The notes below the pieces were generated by a model. That model was given only the letters and a program-made list of their open reading frames with translations. It had not been told where the DNA came from and did not search any database. Position numbers and translations under genes: made by a program. Shown in pieces: positions 43,164 to 46,437 of a DNA stretch of 46,437 nt (positions are counted from its first letter, which is position 1; each line of letters begins with the position of its first letter). Origin of the DNA: Paenibacillus sp. Marseille-Q4541. GTDB taxonomy: Bacteria; Bacillota; Bacilli; Paenibacillales; Paenibacillaceae. The stretch covers positions 1-46,437 of the forward strand of contig NZ_JAGXCY010000035.1 in assembly GCF_018310695.1 (NCBI RefSeq). Reading direction: 5' to 3'.

Positions 43164-43961
43164 ATGGACATTTTATCATCGATCATTATGGGAATTGTGG
43201 AAGGACTCACGGAATTCCTGCCCGTTTCCTCCACTGGGCATATGATTATTACTGCTCATCTGCTTGGACTTTCTACCAGTCACGAGGATGTCAAAACGTT
43301 TGAAGTAGTTGTACAGCTAGGAGCTGTGCTGGCAGTCGTCGTACTTTACTGGCGTACTTTTGTCGGTTTTTTCACCGTAAAGCCTGGGGATCGTGTTATG
43401 CCGCGCCTGAATCTACTTCATATATTTCTCGCTATGATCCCTGCGGGGCTTGCAGCTGTACTGTTTCGTGATGTAATCAAACAATATTTATTTGGACCTT
43501 CTACTGTCGTCTACAGCTTGATCGCCGGAGGCCTGCTAATGATTGCAGCAGAAAAATGGCACAAGAAACCAACAGCTCAGACGACAGATGATATTACCTA
43601 CAAGCAGGCTTTTATTATCGGGCTGTTTCAAATTTTAGCACTTTGGCCCGGCTTTTCACGTTCCGGATCTACGATTTCCGGTGGGCTTCTTGCAAGAGTC
43701 AGTCATACAGCCGCAGCTGAATTTACTTTTCTCGTCTCCGTACCCATTATGGTTGCCGCAACAGCTCTCGATTTATGGAAAAGCTCATCTTATTTATCAG
43801 TATCTGATCTCCCTTATTTTGCTATAGGGCTTCTTACCTCCTTTGGCGTAGGTATGCTGGCCATCAAAACCTTCTTGCGTCTTTTGAAAAAATGGAAGCT
43901 CTCTACCTTTGCTTACTACCGCTTTGCCCTTGCCCTTTTCTTATTTTTTATCATCCTATAA
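43164..43961 (+). CDS. uppP: Undecaprenyl-diphosphatase UppP (BacA)
   Basis: 265 residues, membrane protein with about eight helices. It dephosphorylates undecaprenyl diphosphate to recycle the wall lipid carrier. Catalytic regions: EGLTEFLPVSSTGHM (N-terminal) and PGFSRSGSTISGG (C-terminal), the two conserved UppP signatures. ATG with AAAGGGGACG upstream. Such genes give resistance to bacitracin when over-expressed. Independent, divergent from yesM. Confidence 0.96.
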   Translation: MDILSSIIMGIVEGLTEFLPVSSTGHMIITAHLLGLSTSHEDVKTFEVVVQLGAVLAVVVLYWRTFVGFFTVKPGDRVMPRLNLLHIFLAMIPAGLAAVLFRDVIKQYLFGPSTVVYSLIAGGLLMIAAEKWHKKPTAQTTDDITYKQAFIIGLFQILALWPGFSRSGSTISGGLLARVSHTAAAEFTFLVSVPIMVAATALDLWKSSSYLSVSDLPYFAIGLLTSFGVGMLAIKTFLRLLKKWKLSTFAYYRFALALFLFFIIL

Positions 43962-44011
43962 AAAAAGGAGCCTTCCTAAGCTATCTGCAGCTTAGGAAGA
44001 GCTCCTTTTTT
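43961..44011. terminator. Bidirectional terminator, uppP / thioredoxin-like gene
   Basis: AAAAAAGGAGC (43961-43971) pairs with GCTCCTTTTTT (44001-44011) and CTTCCTAAGC (43972-43981) with GCTTAGGAAG (43990-43999), with a single bulged A at 44000. It starts inside the uppP stop codon. Confidence 0.93.
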
Positions 44012-44030
44012 GAACAAATTGAATCATAAC

Positions 44031-44357
44031 TTATTGCTTGGATTCCAGGGTGTCCAGGTACTCTGAAATTTGAGTAGGTGTCTTTGCCCATTTACTATGT
44101 AAATGCGCGATCTTCTCCCCGTCTTTAAACACGAGCAAACTCGGAATACCCCGAACTTGATTTTGTTCCGCTATAGGCAGAAATTTCTCAGCATCCAGAG
44201 CAAAAAACTGTTTGTCCTGATGTTTATCCATCACATCTCCGATAAAACGGTCCAGATTTTTGCAATCTGGGCACCAGTTCGTATCAAACTTAATTACCGT
44301 AAGACGATCACCGTTAATCAGGTTCTGGTATTGCTCTTCGCTTTCAATTCGTTCCAC
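44031..44357 (-). CDS. Thioredoxin family protein with WCPDC site
   Basis: 108 residues when started at GTG 44357, because AGAGGA lies seven bases ahead; an ATG 24 bases further upstream lacks an RBS. A thioredoxin fold: active site Trp28-Cys29-Pro-Asp-Cys32, cis-Pro in RGIPSLLVF. WCPDC in place of WCGPC implies a different redox potential from TrxA, so it is perhaps a specialised thioredoxin of the kind that reduces particular targets. It has no signal peptide, so is cytosolic. Partner unknown; thioredoxin reductase is at 17 kb. Confidence 0.88.
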   Translation of the reverse strand: MERIESEEQYQNLINGDRLTVIKFDTNWCPDCKNLDRFIGDVMDKHQDKQFFALDAEKFLPIAEQNQVRGIPSLLVFKDGEKIAHLHSKWAKTPTQISEYLDTLESKQ

Positions 44358-44395
44358 TTGAATTCCTCTTTTCTTTATCATTGATGTCTATCTAA

Positions 44396-45304
44396 TTATA
44401 GATGTTGTGTATATTGATTGGCTCTAGTCAATTTTCTCAATTTCCCTTGTTCTTTATCCGTTATTGGAGCCGTTAGGGAAGCCCCTATGTTGCTAAGCAG
44501 TTGTTCTCTGGAGCTAGCCCCAGGAATGACGGTGGCAACTGCGGGATGTGAGAGGGCGTATCGAATGGCCAGTTGTGACATATTTCGTTCCGCTGTAACA
44601 AACGGTGCCAATTTGCTGCGAATATCTTTAATCTGTTCAGGCGTGTAATCTAGATAACCCTTCAAGGTCTTATCTTCTCTGCCATCTGCGAGTGCTCCGC
44701 TAGCGACAGGACCTCTAGCAATGACGCTGACCCCGTGTTCGTGCAGAGCAGGAAACACCTCTTCCTCGCCACGCCGATCAAGCAGACTGTATTGATTCAT
44801 TACACTTACAATAGAAGAGCGCTCGACATATTCACGAATGACATTCGGACGTATGGACGATATCCCATAATAACGAATCACTCCTGCTTGTTTAAGCTCC
44901 TCAAAGGCTTCGATCGTCTCTTCCATATGATCCTCGATCATACCCCCGTGAAGCTGATACAGATCAATGTAATCAGTCTGAAGCCGACGCAAACTCTCCT
45001 TAACCGCATTCATGATATGTTGCTTGCTAGGATCCCAGCTGAGTCCTTCTTTACCCGGCAAACGCCGATTCCCTACTTTTGTTGCGAGAATAACATCTTG
45101 TCTTCGCCCTTTTAGTGCCTGTCCCACCAATTCTTCATTACGCCCATTATCATAGATATCCGCGGTATCCAGAAAATTAACGCCATGTGCGAGAGCTTCA
45201 TGAACTAGGGAAATCGCTTTTTTTTCATCGGTCCCAAGCGACATGCATCCGAGACCAATTTCACTGACCAATAGATCAGAGGAACCGAGTCGATTTGTTT
45301 TCAC
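44396..45304 (-). CDS. Aldo/keto reductase family oxidoreductase
   Basis: 302 residues from GTG 45304, with GGGAGGAG eight bases upstream; an in-frame start 57 bases earlier lacks a site. TIM-barrel NADPH reductase; the catalytic tetrad is complete: Asp46, Tyr51, Lys76 and His119 (FLDTADIYDNG, TKVGNR, YQLHGG). The closest groups are the AKR11-type YhdN/YcsN-like enzymes of Bacillus, with broad aldehyde/ketone substrates. The physiological substrate is unknown. Monocistronic. Confidence 0.9.
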   Translation of the reverse strand: MKTNRLGSSDLLVSEIGLGCMSLGTDEKKAISLVHEALAHGVNFLDTADIYDNGRNEELVGQALKGRRQDVILATKVGNRRLPGKEGLSWDPSKQHIMNAVKESLRRLQTDYIDLYQLHGGMIEDHMEETIEAFEELKQAGVIRYYGISSIRPNVIREYVERSSIVSVMNQYSLLDRRGEEEVFPALHEHGVSVIARGPVASGALADGREDKTLKGYLDYTPEQIKDIRSKLAPFVTAERNMSQLAIRYALSHPAVATVIPGASSREQLLSNIGASLTAPITDKEQGKLRKLTRANQYTQHL

Positions 45305-45376
45305 TGCGTGATCTCCTCCCAACATGAATAACGTGACATAAATAGTATTGTAGCATGACAAGCTTAGAACACAAAA

Positions 45377-45426
45377 AACGTAGAGGATACTTGGGAAACC
45401 TTCCTTTCCCCTATACCCTCTACGTT
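45377..45426 (-). terminator. Terminator of the siderophore-binding gene
   Basis: AACGTAGAGG (45377-45386) pairs with CCTCTACGTT (45417-45426), with long inner arm possibilities (GGGAAA/TTTCCC). The minus strand then runs into TTTT. Confidence 0.88.
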
Positions 45427-45453
45427 CAAATAGTGATCTTTTAAACGTTACTC

Positions 45454-46437
45454 TTAGCCTTCAAATGCTCCACTTACTTCTTTCACCATTTCGGATACGG
45501 AAGCAAGACCTCCACCAGACAAGTACCAGTAGTTAGCATCAAGGTAGACAATATGTCCATCTTTGTATGCTTTAGTATTCTTTACAAGACTGTTCTCAAC
45601 CAAATCTTTAGCAGAAGAAGCATCCCCTTCAGCATTAATTACACCGCGGTCCACTACGAACAGGTAATCTGGGTCTTTCTCTACAATATATTCAAACGAT
45701 ACGCTTTGACCATGTGTAGAAACTTCAATGTTTTCATCTGCTGGTGTGAAACCAAATACGTCATGGATAATACCAAAACGGGATCCTGCACCGTACGCAC
45801 TAATTTTCCCCTCGTTTGCAAGGATAATCAATGCATTTTTACCGCTAGCTGTTACCTTCTCGTTCAGTGCTTTGATTTCATCTTCTACTTTTGTAACTTC
45901 GGTATTGATTTCATCTGTTTTGTTGAAGATTTGACCTAGAATCTCCATGTTTTCTTTATAAGAATCCATGTAGCGAGTTGTGTCTACTCCAAGGTAGATT
46001 GTTTTTCCAATCTTGCTAAGTTCTTCGTAAGCATCGGACTGACGACCAGAGATGATGATTAGGTCTGGGCTAATTTCTGCGATTTTTTCAAAATCAGGTT
46101 CTTTCAAACTACCTACGTTAGCATATTTAGAATCATTGTACTTTTCAAGGTAAGGGGGAATGTTCGCTTGCGGCACACCTGTTACATTTACACCCAGTTT
46201 ATCAAGGGAATCGAGAATCCCCATATCAAATACGACTACTTTTTCTGGGTTTGTCTTCACTGTGGTTTCGCCAAGTTTATGTTTAACAGTTACTTCTGCG
46301 CTTTCTACAGGTTCCGAAGTTCCATTACTTCCTGCAGCTGTGTTCGTCTCTGCTCCGCCTTCAGCCTCTGTTTTAGAGTCCGTTCCACAAGCGGCAAGGA
46401 CTACCGTAAGCATCATAACCATAACAAGTGTAAATAT
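45454..46437 (-). CDS. Siderophore ABC transporter substrate-binding lipoprotein (YclQ/FatB-like), start outside the window
   Basis: At least 327 residues. The reading frame stays open to the right edge (IFTLVMVM...), so the true start lies beyond 46437; an internal ATG at 46422 would leave a shortened signal peptide. Lipobox LAAC, then a Ser/Thr/Glu linker. The periplasmic-binding-protein fold of class III: VVVFDMGILDSLDKLGV, PDLIIISGRQSDAYEEL and VEKDPDYLFVVDRG, like Bacillus YclQ (petrobactin) and FatB-type proteins. It would deliver a ferric siderophore to an ABC permease expected further right. Fur control of this gene is expected, but its promoter is not in view. Confidence 0.9.
   Translation of the reverse strand: MFTLVMVMMLTVVLAACGTDSKTEAEGGAETNTAAGSNGTSEPVESAEVTVKHKLGETTVKTNPEKVVVFDMGILDSLDKLGVNVTGVPQANIPPYLEKYNDSKYANVGSLKEPDFEKIAEISPDLIIISGRQSDAYEELSKIGKTIYLGVDTTRYMDSYKENMEILGQIFNKTDEINTEVTKVEDEIKALNEKVTASGKNALIILANEGKISAYGAGSRFGIIHDVFGFTPADENIEVSTHGQSVSFEYIVEKDPDYLFVVDRGVINAEGDASSAKDLVENSLVKNTKAYKDGHIVYLDANYWYLSGGGLASVSEMVKEVSGAFEG

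Noticed and set aside
1..46437. CRISPR array, tRNA/rRNA genes, insertion sequence or anti-phage system
   Set aside because: No regular spacer repeats, cloverleaf or rRNA sequence, transposase or defence domain noticed; all large frames fit metabolic, transport or envelope genes.

Overview
The window looks like a chromosomal segment of a Paenibacillus-type bacterium (Bacillota). Pointers are a YesM/YesN two-component pair beside an LplABC-type sugar transporter that lacks its own ATPase, a TTG-started YcdB protein with S-layer homology repeats, a haem-copper menaquinol oxidase operon in QoxABCD order, YkpA and CvfC/YpgR-type proteins, strong AGGAGG-like ribosome binding sites, GTG/TTG starts, and almost every transcription unit closed by a hairpin terminator. 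No rRNA, tRNA, CRISPR array, insertion sequence or prophage gene was seen.

Layout. 1-5 kb: a cation-diffusion-facilitator metal exporter, a 61-residue basic protein, the ABC-F ATPase YkpA and a NifU-N/HEAT protein. 4.6-6.5 kb: a lysine riboswitch with terminator ahead of the lysine permease LysP. 6.5-10.2 kb: two exported proteins (transglutaminase-like; YcdB/SLH). 10.5-14.9 kb: xylose catabolism, xylAB divergent from the ROK repressor xylR, with an operator-like palindrome and a CcpA (cre) site between. 15-18.9 kb: a small membrane protein, a lipoprotein beta-N-acetylhexosaminidase, thioredoxin reductase and a ZIP metal transporter. 19-21.1 kb: a P1B-4 metal efflux ATPase (SPC and HEGST motifs, PfeT-like) with a Fur box upstream. 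21.3-22.6 kb: MetY. 22.7-26.9 kb: a hexuronate operon kduI-deoR-kduD-TIM-barrel protein, preceded by deoC. 27.1-31.6 kb: qoxABCD and an 88-residue membrane protein. 31.9-43 kb: a carbohydrate module of sensor kinase, response regulator, two permeases, two paralogous lipoprotein binding proteins and a GH1 beta-glucosidase, punctuated by cre/LacI-type operators. 43.1-46.4 kb: UppP, a thioredoxin-like protein, an aldo/keto reductase and a siderophore-binding lipoprotein cut by the window end.

How it fits together. Most of the window is accessory nutrition: xylose, unsaturated-uronate breakdown and oligosaccharide uptake, each with its own regulator and several under probable CcpA control, plus metal homeostasis. 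I did not find an anti-phage or other novel multi-gene system. The least expected signals are regulatory. (1) A four-unit 11-bp direct-repeat array sits upstream of the 88-residue membrane protein. (2) A palindrome is shared by the promoter regions of the two metal exporters, about 20 kb apart. (3) A 10-bp-period direct repeat precedes kduI, and part of it recurs at deoC. (4) A perfect terminator without a gene lies antisense to the leader of the efflux ATPase. These come from reading the sequence by eye; none has been tested by computation or experiment.
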